Shown here: piece after piece, positions 51,170-61,228 of the stretch | Numbering within the stretch: the first letter of the stretch is position 1 | How the letters are laid out: each line of letters opens with the position of its first letter | Assembly (NCBI GenBank): GCA_963976815.1 | Contig: CAXBLU010000007.1 | Coordinates: 62,001-126,000 of the forward strand | Direction: 5' to 3' | Origin: JAHRVQ01 sp963976815 | GTDB taxonomy: Bacteria > Pseudomonadota > Gammaproteobacteria > Pseudomonadales > Azotimanducaceae | DNA: 64,000 bases | Notes under the pieces: model-generated | The model's input: only the letters and a program-made list of their open reading frames with translations | The model's database searches: none | What the model was told of the DNA's origin: nothing | Translations under genes and position numbers: made by a program

Positions 51170-51592
51170 ATGATAAACAAGCTTAAGCTAGGCTGTGCGG
51201 CACTGATTCTTGCACCCAGCATGACAATCGCCGCAGAGGTACATAAAGACGTCACCGCTGCTGTTAACTATTCTCTACCAGAGCTCACTTGCATCCAACC
51301 TGTTCTACCGGGCAAGGGTATAGATGTTGTGGAGTCAGACGGCAAGGTACAAAGAGAAGATGTCGACTCATATAAGCTCGGCAGATACAAACGCCAAGAG
51401 AACCGATGGGTTAAATGTGTCGCCAAGTACAAAAAAGGCTTAATGAAGGACTTTGAGACCTTAAAAGACAGCGCGTCTCATGGACTGACCGAAGCCCAGG
51501 CTAAAACGATTCTCGCCAATATGGCGAATATCCAAGCAGCATTAGTTTCTCCAAACGGAATTCCGCAACCAAAAGAAAGCGCAAAACCATAG
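51170..51592 (+). CDS. Small exported protein of unknown function
   Basis: A 140-residue protein with a signal peptide (KLGCAALILAPSMTIAAEV, cut near 23). ATG at 51170 follows GGAGGGG. A proline/lysine-rich C-terminus (GIPQPKESAKP) and two cysteines (in LTCIQP and VKCVAK) are visible; they may form one disulphide. No family is recognised. It precedes a bidirectional terminator. Confidence 0.75.
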   Translation: MINKLKLGCAALILAPSMTIAAEVHKDVTAAVNYSLPELTCIQPVLPGKGIDVVESDGKVQREDVDSYKLGRYKRQENRWVKCVAKYKKGLMKDFETLKDSASHGLTEAQAKTILANMANIQAALVSPNGIPQPKESAKP

Positions 51593-51672
51593 CTGATAAC
51601 CAAAGCTCAAGCTCTGATCCCGGACCCTGAATTCAAAGTACCGGACCCAAAACAAGAAAAAGAGACAAAAAA

Positions 51673-51699
51673 AAGGCGGCCATTAGGCCGCCTTTTTGT
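51673..51699. terminator. Bidirectional terminator
   Basis: AAGGCGGCC-ATTA-GGCCGCCTT (51673-51694) with A-runs on the left and T-runs on the right. It ends both the 51170 gene and the receptor that stops at 51711. Confidence 0.92.
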
Positions 51700-51710
51700 T
51701 TTGCTCGTTT

Positions 51711-54551
51711 CTAGTTTATGAAGGTATAGCTCACTTCCAAACCGTAAACGCGGGGCTCTGTTACCTGGGCTGTACGACGGTAACCGTCGGAAGCACCGTG
51801 ACGCTCGATGAATCGGATACCGATATCATCAGTCACGTTGTTAACAAAACCACTCAGCACCCAGCTTTCTGATGGGCTGGTCCAGGTCGCACGAAGGTCA
51901 ATACGATCATAGTCTGGAGCCTTGTCTAGATCCTGCTCGAATGAACCGAAGTAGACTTCATCAATGTAGCTGTAGTTAGCCAAAAAGTTGATTCGGCCAT
52001 TTTCTGCTAGTGGTAGCTCGTAGTTGCCATACAGAGAGAACTTAGACTCTGGTACCTGTGGTAAACGACGACCGTCGATATCGCGACGACGATTGATTTC
52101 TGACGCAGAGTCATAAATCGATCCTGGTACTGAAGGATCAGCACCGTCAACTACGAAGAACGAACCATCAAATTCAGCTTTAGTGAACGAGAAGTTACCA
52201 CCAAGAGTTAATTGATCAGATGCCAACCAAATCACTTCAGCTTCTAGACCATTAACCGTTGCACCAGGCGCTGCCTGAACAGAAGATGTGGAGTCAACAA
52301 CAGCACAGGCACTCTGGGCACTCTGTATGGTGTTCACAGCAGGACATGCTTCTTCAGTAAAGGTATGGATGCTTTCATAGTCATAGTAGTAGACGGAAGC
52401 ATTCACCTGCAGAGTTGAATCAAAGTACTGGCCTTTCAAACCCAGTTCGTAAGCCGTTAACTGCTCTGGCTCATACTGTGGTGTTTGAGAGAAGAACGCC
52501 AGGTTGAAACCACCGGAGCGGTAACCCGTTGTGATGTTACCGTAGATCATCACGTCGTCTGTCCAGTTGTAGTCCAGGTTCAAACGGCCGGTAACATCAT
52601 CATCGGTACGAGATACAGCACGATGTGCACCAAAGACAATTGGCGTACCTTCAAGCCATGGCTCAACTGCACCGGTGAGCTGGAGAGTAGCTGGATCAAC
52701 TGCACCGCGGAGAATGTTGGCATTCAGCAAGCTAATACCAAACAAGTCCTGCACAGTCATCGATTCTGCGTATTGAGCAAGAAGCTCTTCACCGTCAATT
52801 TCGTCTTCCGCATAGCGTAAGCCGAAGGTCAAAGTGAACTTCTCATTAATGTCCCAAACACCCTGAGTGTACGCAGCAAATGCGGTTCGCTCGGTCTTGT
52901 TAGTGCTGGTTGTGGTCGATGCACCGGCCGTTGGACCATTTGGAATATCACCCAGGAAATCTACACCACCACCCCAGAAGCTGGTCGCAATCGTAAAGGT
53001 ACCTGAAGCTGCATTGTTGGCTTGCGAAAGCGCTTCTGCAGATTCGAAATTAGCCGGCGTCGCACCAAACAGGAACCCGAGAGGTGGATCACCAGGAACT
53101 GCACCAGGCGCTACTGCCGCCAAAATCCCATCAAGACTGAAGGCTGGATTGGTGTACTTATCACCGGCAGCATAGAAGTCATAACGCTGATCGATGGTGG
53201 AATCATAGAAGAAAATACCTGAAGTAAACGTCAGGTTATCACCAATATCCCAGAATAATTGCAGTTCGTGGGAAATATATTCCGCTTCATGGTTAACGTA
53301 GTACTGTTGGTCGAACGCGGCACTAGAACTGCTGTCATCATCAGTTGTGCGTTCATAAAGCAGTGTGTTGTAGCCAAGGATATATTTGAATTCAAGAGCA
53401 TCATTAATGCTCCAGGAGAATTCAGCCTGGGTACCTTGCTGATCAAATAGCTCAGAGTTAAGGCCGTTTGTGTAGGCACAAACATCATCACCCTTGATAT
53501 CTTCCCGGTCGAGGAATACACAGCTACTAGGGTCAATCGTTGAACCGAAATAAGAATTTCGCTTCTGGCTACCATTATCAACACCTGGTCGAACATATTG
53601 AGCCGTTCGATTAGCACCGGTAGTGGGATCCGTGAAGTTCAGAATTTGCTGAGTTGGATCAACAAACGCGGAATTAGTTGGATCCGTCACCGTCGCATCA
53701 ACCGCACGCAAACCGTGGTTGAATCGTGTTGTGTTATGCAGTTGGTCGCCGTAGATATTCTCACCGTTCAGCACGACCAGACCACCACCGTTTGCACCAC
53801 CCATGACACGGTCAACGTCGGCCTTGTTCTGGCGAATATTGAAAGTCATATCATCGTTGATGATCCATTCGACACTAAGTGCGATGTTGGTTTCATCACC
53901 GCTGTCGAGGTCATCACCGTTTGGACCCATCTCATCTACCCAACCATCGTGTTCACGGGAAGAACCGACCAATCGAGCGTTTAACACATCCTCAACCAAA
54001 GGCGCGTTGACCATAAAGTACGCGTCTTGAGTACCGTAGTCGCCGACAATACCTTTAGCAGCAAATTCAAATTCACCGGATGGTTTTTTGTAGAGGAAGT
54101 TCATCGCACCACCAACCGCGTTACGACCATACAGTGTGCCCTGGGGACCACGTAGTACTTCGATTCGCTCAACATCCCAGAAGGAGCCGATGGTTGCGGT
54201 GTAAAGGTCTTCCGAATAGACACCGTTCATATAAGTAGCAACACCAGGGTCACCACCTAAGTTACGGAAGTTACGACCAACACCCCGAACTGCAGAGTCA
54301 TAAGGCTGAATCGTTGTAGCCGGCACAAGGTTCTGGAGATCAGACTGATTCCGGATACCAAAATCATCCATCATTTCTGATGTAAATGCCGTAATTGAAA
54401 TCGAGGTGTCCTGAACTGAAGATTCTTTACGCTCTGCAGTTACAACCACCTCTTCAAGTCGCCGGGAATCGGCAGCTTGTAGAGTACTGGGTATCGTAAA
54501 CGACGCTGCTGTAAGCAATGCCGTGCCCAGCCGAATATATCGGACTTCCAT
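51711..54551 (-). CDS. TonB-dependent receptor
   Basis: A 946-residue outer-membrane receptor. I chose the ATG at 54551, just after GGGGGAAAG; the frame is open a little further upstream. Signal peptide ~1-27 (STLQA-AD), TonB box LEEVVVTAERK at ~33-43, plug domain with VERIEVLRGPQGTLYGRNAVGGAMNF, and a barrel ending in EVSYTFIN. It belongs to another receptor branch than the pair at 1-4808. It is divergent from an S9 peptidase, suggesting uptake of a peptide-derived nutrient. Confidence 0.95.
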   Translation of the reverse strand: MEVRYIRLGTALLTAASFTIPSTLQAADSRRLEEVVVTAERKESSVQDTSISITAFTSEMMDDFGIRNQSDLQNLVPATTIQPYDSAVRGVGRNFRNLGGDPGVATYMNGVYSEDLYTATIGSFWDVERIEVLRGPQGTLYGRNAVGGAMNFLYKKPSGEFEFAAKGIVGDYGTQDAYFMVNAPLVEDVLNARLVGSSREHDGWVDEMGPNGDDLDSGDETNIALSVEWIINDDMTFNIRQNKADVDRVMGGANGGGLVVLNGENIYGDQLHNTTRFNHGLRAVDATVTDPTNSAFVDPTQQILNFTDPTTGANRTAQYVRPGVDNGSQKRNSYFGSTIDPSSCVFLDREDIKGDDVCAYTNGLNSELFDQQGTQAEFSWSINDALEFKYILGYNTLLYERTTDDDSSSSAAFDQQYYVNHEAEYISHELQLFWDIGDNLTFTSGIFFYDSTIDQRYDFYAAGDKYTNPAFSLDGILAAVAPGAVPGDPPLGFLFGATPANFESAEALSQANNAASGTFTIATSFWGGGVDFLGDIPNGPTAGASTTTSTNKTERTAFAAYTQGVWDINEKFTLTFGLRYAEDEIDGEELLAQYAESMTVQDLFGISLLNANILRGAVDPATLQLTGAVEPWLEGTPIVFGAHRAVSRTDDDVTGRLNLDYNWTDDVMIYGNITTGYRSGGFNLAFFSQTPQYEPEQLTAYELGLKGQYFDSTLQVNASVYYYDYESIHTFTEEACPAVNTIQSAQSACAVVDSTSSVQAAPGATVNGLEAEVIWLASDQLTLGGNFSFTKAEFDGSFFVVDGADPSVPGSIYDSASEINRRRDIDGRRLPQVPESKFSLYGNYELPLAENGRINFLANYSYIDEVYFGSFEQDLDKAPDYDRIDLRATWTSPSESWVLSGFVNNVTDDIGIRFIERHGASDGYRRTAQVTEPRVYGLEVSYTFIN

Positions 54552-54616
54552 AACTTTCCCCCAAATCACTTGGTATAATTTCTCTATTATTATTGACAAG
54601 CTACTGTGCCGTTTAG
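54552..54616 (-). promoter_or_regulatory. Leader of third TonB receptor with shared CGGCACAGT motif
   Basis: GATTTGGGGGAAAGTT precedes the ATG, the same TTGGGG-type ribosome site as in the other two receptors. CTAAACGGCACAGTA lies at 54602-54616, 51 nt upstream of the start. Confidence 0.45.
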
Positions 54617-54779
54617 AAAACGATCAATCAGCTCTGCGGCTACAATAAGCTGCGCATTCGTGGATGTAAATAAGGAAATCGCATAGAAGATTTCTGATTA
54701 GTTCGTTCGGGACGTTCTTTTAATAACGCGAAGCTATTAAAACTAACTATTTTACAGATTCGCGCAACTTCAACCTCTA

Positions 54780-54802
54780 AAACGTTACCATAGGTAACGT
54801 TT
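54780..54802. promoter_or_regulatory. Perfect 10-bp-arm palindrome upstream of S9 peptidase
   Basis: Arms AAACGTTACC (54780-54789) and GGTAACGTTT (54793-54802) are exact inverted copies around ATA. It lies 21 bp upstream of the peptidase start and about 230 bp from the divergent receptor, so it may be the operator of a dimeric regulator. Confidence 0.7.
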
Positions 54803-54823
54803 CTTTCCCTAAGGACCTTGCCC

Positions 54824-56788
54824 GTGACCAAAAATACTTTTTCACTATTTGTGCTTATTACCCTGTTTTTTTCGGGGTTTCATGTTGCAGCGCAAGATAA
54901 ATCAACGAGAAGGATCGAAGGAAACCGAACCATCGAAGGAATCCCTACCCTTTTGTCTGACGACCTTACCCGCGCTGCACAATACTCAAACCTTCGCTCG
55001 GCGAGCAACTCATCCTGGAGCCCAGATGGCAAATCCTTGTTGATCGGCACACGGTTTTCCGAAACGCGACAGCTTCATCTTGTTGGGGAACCTCTCGGCG
55101 CAAGGCAGCAGCTCACTTTTTTTAAAGAGCCAATCGGTGCGGCTAGTTTCTCCCCCGTCGAAGATCAAATTCTGTATAGCCGAGACAACGGAGGTGACGA
55201 AAACTATCAAGCGTTTCTATATGACTTGAAGAGCGGTCTAACGAAACAGTTGACCACTGACAACAGTCGCAACAGCGGTCTTCGATGGTCCCACGACGGT
55301 AATCAGTATGCTTACATGAGTAATCGAGAAGATGGTTCTCGATTTGATGTCTGGGTGAGTCCTATCGACCAACCTGATCAAGCACGAAAGCTGGTGACTG
55401 GCACAGGTTTCTATTGGGTGCCCATCGACTGGTCCAGGGACCAGAGCAAACTATTGATTAAGCAGGTAGTTTCTGCGGTCGATTCAAGACCTTTTGTTGT
55501 CGACGTTGCAACTGGGGATATGCAACGCATCGGAGACCCCGACCGTACAGTTTCCTACGGTGGGTTTAGCGACGGGTTTTTCTCTGCTGATGGCAAGGGC
55601 GTCTATTTACCGTCAAACGATGGCGGCGAGTTCACCCAACTACGCTATATCAATCTAGCTAACGGCACAGTTGAAAACCTCAGCAAAGATATTCCCTGGG
55701 ATGTGTCTGACATGGCAATGTCGCCAAGCGGCAAGCAAATCGCATTTGCCACTAATGAAGATGGCATATCGAAGGTCTACCTACTTAATACTCGCAGCCA
55801 CAAATACAAACCAGTCAGAAACCTGCCGAACGGACTTGTATACAATCTTCAGTTTTCGCCTGACTCTAGCCACCTTGCTTACACCCTAAATAGTGCAACT
55901 TCACCGGCGGACGTTTATGTACTCGATATTCGATCAAAGCAGGCGACCCGGTGGACCAAGAGTGAAATCGGCGGTCTAAACCCTGACAACTTCGTTGAGG
56001 CTGAGCTTATTCACTACCCAACATTTGATTTAGATAACGGCAAACAAAGGGAAGTGCCCGCATTTGTTTATCGCCCATCCTCGAAACAGCACTCAAAATT
56101 GCCGGTGATGATATCCATCCACGGCGGACCAGAAGGCCAGGTGCGACCCTATTTTTCGTCAACGATTCAGTACCTCGTTGGTGAAGTAGGTGCCATTGTC
56201 ATCACACCGAACGTTCGGGGCTCCAGCGGATACGGCAAAACCTATCTTGGCCTCGATAACGGCCTGAAACGGGAGGATTCGGTCCGGGACATTGGCGCCC
56301 TACTCGATTGGATTAAAACCCAACCAGATATGGATGAAGACAAAATTGGTGTGATCGGCGGCTCGTACGGCGGCTATATGGTGTTGGCGAGCATGGCGCA
56401 CTACAACGACCAGCTAGCTCTGGGCGTCAACTCATTTGGCGTCAGTAACTTTGTGACGTTCCTAGAAAACACCAGCGACTACCGTCGCGATCACCGGCGC
56501 CAGGAATATGGTGATGAACGCATACCTGAAGTCCGCCGGTACCTAAATGAAACCGCACCGATGAACAACACTGACAAGATCAAGAAACCTTTGTTTGTAC
56601 TTCAGGGTGCCAATGACCCTAGAGTACCCGCATCGGAATCCGAACAGATCGTGCGCAAAGTACGCTCAAACGGCACTGAAGTCTGGTACGTTTTATTCGA
56701 CGATGAGGGACATGGGTTTCGGAAGAAGCCAAACCAGGACTACCGCAATGCAGCCCTGGGCTTGTTTTTGAAGAAGCACCTTAACTAG
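54824..56788 (+). CDS. Prolyl oligopeptidase family (S9) exported peptidase
   Basis: A 654-residue exported serine peptidase. I chose the GTG at 54824 because AAGGA lies 8 bases upstream; a TTG at 54818 sits too close. Signal peptide (FVLITLFFSGFHVAAQ) is followed by a beta-propeller of WD40-like repeats (SWSPDGKSLL, LRWSHDGNQYAYMS) and an alpha/beta-hydrolase domain. The nucleophile is in VIGGSYGGYMVLAS, the Asp in GANDPRVPASE and the His in DEGHGF. It probably splits oligopeptides for the neighbouring TonB receptor. Confidence 0.94.
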   Translation: MTKNTFSLFVLITLFFSGFHVAAQDKSTRRIEGNRTIEGIPTLLSDDLTRAAQYSNLRSASNSSWSPDGKSLLIGTRFSETRQLHLVGEPLGARQQLTFFKEPIGAASFSPVEDQILYSRDNGGDENYQAFLYDLKSGLTKQLTTDNSRNSGLRWSHDGNQYAYMSNREDGSRFDVWVSPIDQPDQARKLVTGTGFYWVPIDWSRDQSKLLIKQVVSAVDSRPFVVDVATGDMQRIGDPDRTVSYGGFSDGFFSADGKGVYLPSNDGGEFTQLRYINLANGTVENLSKDIPWDVSDMAMSPSGKQIAFATNEDGISKVYLLNTRSHKYKPVRNLPNGLVYNLQFSPDSSHLAYTLNSATSPADVYVLDIRSKQATRWTKSEIGGLNPDNFVEAELIHYPTFDLDNGKQREVPAFVYRPSSKQHSKLPVMISIHGGPEGQVRPYFSSTIQYLVGEVGAIVITPNVRGSSGYGKTYLGLDNGLKREDSVRDIGALLDWIKTQPDMDEDKIGVIGGSYGGYMVLASMAHYNDQLALGVNSFGVSNFVTFLENTSDYRRDHRRQEYGDERIPEVRRYLNETAPMNNTDKIKKPLFVLQGANDPRVPASESEQIVRKVRSNGTEVWYVLFDDEGHGFRKKPNQDYRNAALGLFLKKHLN

Positions 56789-56803
56789 CAATCACCGACC
56801 ATA

Positions 56804-57616
56804 TTATCTACCTTGAAAAACCGGCTCCCGCTTTTCGACAAATGCTTTTGTCGCATTGCGGTGGTCTTCGGTTTGGCCGCAATGCACGTGATGGGTCGCC
56901 TCCAGATCCATGCAGTCATCAATATCCCCTGCCAGAGCACGATTTAAGTTTTCTTTCATATAGCGATAAGCAACAGTCGGACCCGCTGCGATTCGTTTTG
57001 CGATCTCCATTGTCTTGGCCTGCAACTCTTCAGGCTCGCAAACCCAATTAGTCAAACCGAGTCTTAGGGCTTCCTCCGCGCTAACCCTTTCAGAAAGATA
57101 ATAAAGCTCTTTTGCCTTGGCAGTGCCGACCAGTTGACTCATAAAATAGGTGCCACCATAGTCTCCGGAAAAACCCACTCGAGCGAAGGCCGTTGTCATG
57201 ATGGCCGTGGATGCCATAACACGAAGGTCGCAGGCTAAAGCGAAGGCCAGGCCAGCACCGGCCGCCGCGCCGGGCAAAGCCGCTATTGTCGGCTTAGGCA
57301 TTTTGAACAACTTACCCGCAGTGGCCCGTTGATTGACCCGCTGTTCATGAATCGCCTGGTCAATAGTTCTAGCACCAACGGTGCCATCCCCTGAAGCAGC
57401 CATACCTTTGACATCACCACCGGCACAGAAACCTTTCCCCGCACCGGTGAGAACGACACAGCGCACCTCGGGATCAAGTTCACACTTAAGGAGGATTGTC
57501 TGCAACGCAGCATTCATTTCGCCCGACATCGCATTCCGCGCCTCCGGACGATTGAGTGTAATGACCGCTACGCCATCAACCAGTTCCGCTAATAAATCAC
57601 CCGTACCCGTTTCCAT
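56804..57616 (-). CDS. Enoyl-CoA hydratase/isomerase family protein
   Basis: A 270-residue crotonase-fold enzyme. ATG at 57616 follows GGGGGA; the frame runs further upstream. The two oxyanion segments are FCAGGDVKGMA and AALPGAAAGAGLAFALA. The GFSGDYGGTYFMSQLVG loop is the catalytic-residue region; it has Asp rather than Glu. Not the same subfamily as the crotonase at 30913. Confidence 0.9.
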   Translation of the reverse strand: METGTGDLLAELVDGVAVITLNRPEARNAMSGEMNAALQTILLKCELDPEVRCVVLTGAGKGFCAGGDVKGMAASGDGTVGARTIDQAIHEQRVNQRATAGKLFKMPKPTIAALPGAAAGAGLAFALACDLRVMASTAIMTTAFARVGFSGDYGGTYFMSQLVGTAKAKELYYLSERVSAEEALRLGLTNWVCEPEELQAKTMEIAKRIAAGPTVAYRYMKENLNRALAGDIDDCMDLEATHHVHCGQTEDHRNATKAFVEKREPVFQGR

Positions 57617-57668
57617 TTTTATTCCCCCGTTTTCGCTCTTATGTTCACGCTTATGCCCGTTTAATTTG

Positions 57669-58097
57669 TTAGGCATTCATCAAACTGTAATCCACCGTAA
57701 GCCATTTTTCCGGCTTCATTTTAACGAGTACACTCCCTGAAGTAGAAGACGCATCAGCATAACCATTACCTTGCTTATCCCCAAGATAGCGAATTGCCAT
57801 GGGCCGAACATCTCGCTCGAGGTCAACGGCTTCCCGGGCAACAATGGGTCCCTCGACAGAAACATATTGATAGGGTGCAGATTCCGTTTGGACAACCATG
57901 GAGATCCGATCGCCAACCTGCATTAACTTACCCTTGCGGCTCTGCGCACCCGTTGTAAACCAGATCAGATCGTTTTCATAGATATACCAAATCGGTGCTG
58001 ACAATGGTCCGGCATCCACACGATTCATACTGACAACACCCACATGCAGGTCCGCCAGAAATTTCTCTCGATCTACCTTACTCATAACTAATGACAT
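57669..58097 (-). CDS. PPOX-class FMN-binding (pyridoxamine oxidase-fold) protein
   Basis: A 142-residue split-beta-barrel protein. GPLSAPIWYIYENDLIWFTTG followed by RKGKLMQVGDRISMVVQTE is the family signature for flavin- or F420-dependent enzymes. I chose the ATG at 58097, five bases after GGAGAG. Whether it binds FMN, heme or F420 is not clear. Confidence 0.85.
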   Translation of the reverse strand: MSLVMSKVDREKFLADLHVGVVSMNRVDAGPLSAPIWYIYENDLIWFTTGAQSRKGKLMQVGDRISMVVQTESAPYQYVSVEGPIVAREAVDLERDVRPMAIRYLGDKQGNGYADASSTSGSVLVKMKPEKWLTVDYSLMNA

Positions 58098-58185
58098 TAA
58101 TCTCTCCATTGTGAATCAGCGATTGTTCGACATGATAACCAAATCTTCGATACATTGTAGCGATCCAACTTAAGGCTCGAACGAT

Positions 58186-59382
58186 ATGTCAGGACCACTT
58201 CAAGGCGTCAAAGTACTCGATCTTTCTGCGGTCGTCGCTGGCCCACTGGCCGGTGCACTGTTAGCAGATCAAGGTGCGGAAGTAATTAAGGTAGAACGAA
58301 TCGGGAGCGGCGATATTCAACGCCACGTGGGCAGCTCTCGAAATGGATTTTCCGGCTTTTTTCATATGCTCAACCGTGGCAAAAAATCCATTGCCCTCGA
58401 CTTCGCGAAGCCCGAAGCCGTCGATATTATCTACAAGTTGGCAGCAAAAGCTGATGTTGTGATTCAGAACTTTCGACCTGGCGTTGTCGACAGGCTTGGA
58501 ATCGGTTATGAACAACTCAAAACACACAATCCTGGCATTATTTATTTATCCATTTCAGGTTTTGGACCCGATGGACCAGAGGCCAAAAAGCGCGCCTACG
58601 ACCCAATCATCCAAACCTATTCAGGCATTGCCCATGTTCAGGGGTTAAAACGAGGTGAAGGACCCGAACAGGTAAACCAATTGATTATGGACAAGCTGAC
58701 CGCCCATCACGGATGTCAGGCGATTAGTGCTGCGCTGTATTACCGAACTCAATCTGGGAAAGGCCAACATATTAGTCTCTCGATGCTCGATACCGCTGTC
58801 GCTTTTCTCTGGCCCGACGCGGGCGCAGACAATATTTTACAGGGTGACAATATTGACCACCGGCCTGCCATCGGTGGCTCCGGCCAGCTTATGCAATATA
58901 AAGATGGCTGGGGCGCCATTATGATTTTGTCGGATACTGAGTTTGAAGGGATGTGCAAGGCATTTGAACTCCCGGACCTCGCAACCGATGAGCGTTTCAG
59001 CAGCATTACCGCAAGAATGAATCATCGCTTGGAATACCAGGCGACCATGTCAGGAGTGGTCAGTGACGCGGCAGCCAAGCTGACGCTAGAGATCGCGGAG
59101 CAACGACTTTCCGATTGTGGCGTGCCATTCTCCAGGCTTCGTCAACTGAGCGAGCTACCCGAAGACCCGCAGGCAATTCATAACCTGATCTTTCAAACAA
59201 TCGATCATCCAATCGCCGGGATATTGCGAGAAACTCGACCGGCACCCAGATTTTCTGAATCCCCTGCAGCTCCAGCGGGGTTTGCACCCACGGTGGGGCA
59301 GCACACAACCGATGTTCTCGCTACCATCAATCTTGAGGGTGAACTTTCCCGGCTGGTCGACAGCGGAGTCGTCGGGATCTAA
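58186..59382 (+). CDS. CaiB/BaiF family CoA-transferase
   Basis: A 398-residue class III CoA-transferase moving CoA between carboxylic acids. The catalytic aspartate is Asp169 (LIMDKLTAHHG), the canonical position. GVKVLDLSAVVAGPLAGALLADQGAEVIKVE (split: GVKVLDLSAVVAGPL) is the N-terminal signature and NFRPGVVDRLGIGYEQL the second. The acyl donor is unknown. Confidence 0.93.
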   Translation: MSGPLQGVKVLDLSAVVAGPLAGALLADQGAEVIKVERIGSGDIQRHVGSSRNGFSGFFHMLNRGKKSIALDFAKPEAVDIIYKLAAKADVVIQNFRPGVVDRLGIGYEQLKTHNPGIIYLSISGFGPDGPEAKKRAYDPIIQTYSGIAHVQGLKRGEGPEQVNQLIMDKLTAHHGCQAISAALYYRTQSGKGQHISLSMLDTAVAFLWPDAGADNILQGDNIDHRPAIGGSGQLMQYKDGWGAIMILSDTEFEGMCKAFELPDLATDERFSSITARMNHRLEYQATMSGVVSDAAAKLTLEIAEQRLSDCGVPFSRLRQLSELPEDPQAIHNLIFQTIDHPIAGILRETRPAPRFSESPAAPAGFAPTVGQHTTDVLATINLEGELSRLVDSGVVGI

Positions 59383-59513
59383 TGGTTGTGATTCGGAATA
59401 GTACTTATAGGGATCTTCTCTCCCAGCAAGCAGGGTCGTATTATTCTCGCCGGAACCAGAGCATCAATTTTTGATTCCACCACCATCCAAACTCCAATAA
59501 TAGGAAATTAGTT

Positions 59514-59885
59514 ATGATCGGATACGTCACCATTGGCACAACAGACATGGAAAAAGCTAAAGCATTCTACAGCTCGGTACTCGAGTCTATGGGTGCGAAG
59601 GTGCTCTTTGATGGCGGTCGTATCGCCTTCATAGGCAAAAGTATGGCAGAGCCCTGCATTGCGGTTTGCACTCCTTACGATGAGGAAAATGCTCAGAATC
59701 CTGGCAACGGCAATATGATTGCAATTGATGCCGGTTCTCGCGACAACGTCGACACACTCTATAACAAGGCAATCGAACTGGGGGCAACCTGCGACGGTCC
59801 TGCTGGAGAAAGAATGCCAACTTTCTATGGCGCCTACGTGCGTGACGCAGACGGCAACAAGGTTTGTTTCTATAAGATGGGCTAG
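59514..59885 (+). CDS. VOC-family (glyoxalase-fold) protein
   Basis: A 123-residue VOC protein. The two beta-alpha-beta-beta-beta units are visible (TDMEKAKAFYSSVLESMG and the late AYVRDADGNKVCFYK). ATG follows AGGAAAT. Metal ligands and substrate are not clear; the DADGNKxxF ending is typical of lactoylglutathione-lyase-like members. Confidence 0.9.
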   Translation: MIGYVTIGTTDMEKAKAFYSSVLESMGAKVLFDGGRIAFIGKSMAEPCIAVCTPYDEENAQNPGNGNMIAIDAGSRDNVDTLYNKAIELGATCDGPAGERMPTFYGAYVRDADGNKVCFYKMG

Positions 59886-59989
59886 CGCTTACCTCAAACC
59901 CCCTACCCAACTGGCTGGATCACCCCTGATCCAGCCTTTCTACAATTTCCTTCAAGGCTAATACCGTCGGGCTGTGATAGCCTTTAAGC

Positions 59990-61198
59990 ATGCATATCAC
60001 GGATTTTGAAATCTTTGTCGTTGGCAACCCTCCACCCGGCTTCGGCGGTCGCTATTTTATATTTGTAAAGTTGACGACTAACAATGGTATTGAAGGTTAC
60101 GGCGAAATATATTGCGCCACCTTTGGTCCCAATGTGGTCACTCAAATGGCTGAAGATATGGCGGCCCGCTATTTTGTCGGGTCTGATCCATTTCAGATCG
60201 AAACATTGTTTCGTAAAGCATATGGTACCGGGTATACCGCCAGACCTGATGTCTCAATGATGGGCGTATTCTCCGGCCTGGAAATGGCTTGTTGGGACAT
60301 TATGGGCAAGGCGTTGGACAAGCCTGCCTACGCTCTACTCGGCGGCAAGGTCCACGAGCGACTCAGAACCTACACTTATATATATCCTGACGAGGGTGAT
60401 GTTTATCCCGAAGGTCCGGACCCGGATCACGTCTACGTAAATCCTGAACGCGCCGCCGAAAGAGCACTCCAATACCTTGATCAGGGATTTACTGCCCTGA
60501 AATTTGATCCTGCTGGACCATTTACCGTTATGGATCCAGGCATGCCAACATTGGCAGAACTCGAACGCTCAGAATCGTTCGCTCGCATAATACGCGACGC
60601 CGTTGGTAGTCGGGCGGACTTACTCTTTGGCACCCATGGGCAATTTACCCCGGCTGGTGCTCGCCGCCTAGCCCGGCGCCTTGAACCCTTTGATCCCCTT
60701 TGGCTGGAAGAGCCCGTACCCCCGGACAATGTTGAAGCCATGGCGAAGGTTGCACGAAGCACCTCAATACCCGTTGCCACCGGCGAACGACTTTGTACCA
60801 AGTATGAATTCGCCAATGTGCTACGTGCCGGTGCAGCCTCAGTACTTCAAATGAATCTGGGGAGAGTGGGAGGACTCCTTGAATCAAAGAAAATAGCATC
60901 AATGGCCGAAACTTTTCATGCCCAAATCGCCCCGCACCTGTATTGCGGTCCCGTCGTGGCGGCTGCCAATATTCAGATTGCAACCTGCTCGCCAAACTTT
61001 TTGATTCTCGAGAGCATCGAGGACGGTAGTGGTTTTCAAGCTGAATTGGTTCACTACAGCCTAGAGTGGGAAGACGGTTATGCGCTCCCATCGAACGCGC
61101 CGGGTTTAGGCATTAGCTTCAACGAAGCCCTGGCACGGCAAAATCCTTTTGATGGTTCAAAACTTCATCTGGAAATGACCCAAAACGTTGAGCGATAA
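59990..61198 (+). CDS. Mandelate racemase / muconate lactonizing enzyme family
   Basis: A 402-residue enolase-superfamily enzyme. The N-terminal lid (FVVGNPPPGFGGRYFIFVKL), KFDPAG lysine loop, the metal ligand regions WLEEPVPPDN and TGERLCTKYEF, and the late catalytic AEPH-like QIAPHLYCGP are all present. The architecture fits sugar-acid dehydratases such as galactonate dehydratase-type enzymes. Substrate not readable. Confidence 0.92.
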   Translation: MHITDFEIFVVGNPPPGFGGRYFIFVKLTTNNGIEGYGEIYCATFGPNVVTQMAEDMAARYFVGSDPFQIETLFRKAYGTGYTARPDVSMMGVFSGLEMACWDIMGKALDKPAYALLGGKVHERLRTYTYIYPDEGDVYPEGPDPDHVYVNPERAAERALQYLDQGFTALKFDPAGPFTVMDPGMPTLAELERSESFARIIRDAVGSRADLLFGTHGQFTPAGARRLARRLEPFDPLWLEEPVPPDNVEAMAKVARSTSIPVATGERLCTKYEFANVLRAGAASVLQMNLGRVGGLLESKKIASMAETFHAQIAPHLYCGPVVAAANIQIATCSPNFLILESIEDGSGFQAELVHYSLEWEDGYALPSNAPGLGISFNEALARQNPFDGSKLHLEMTQNVER

Positions 61199-61228
61199 CA
61201 GCCAAGTATTAACATTGAGAACACAATT

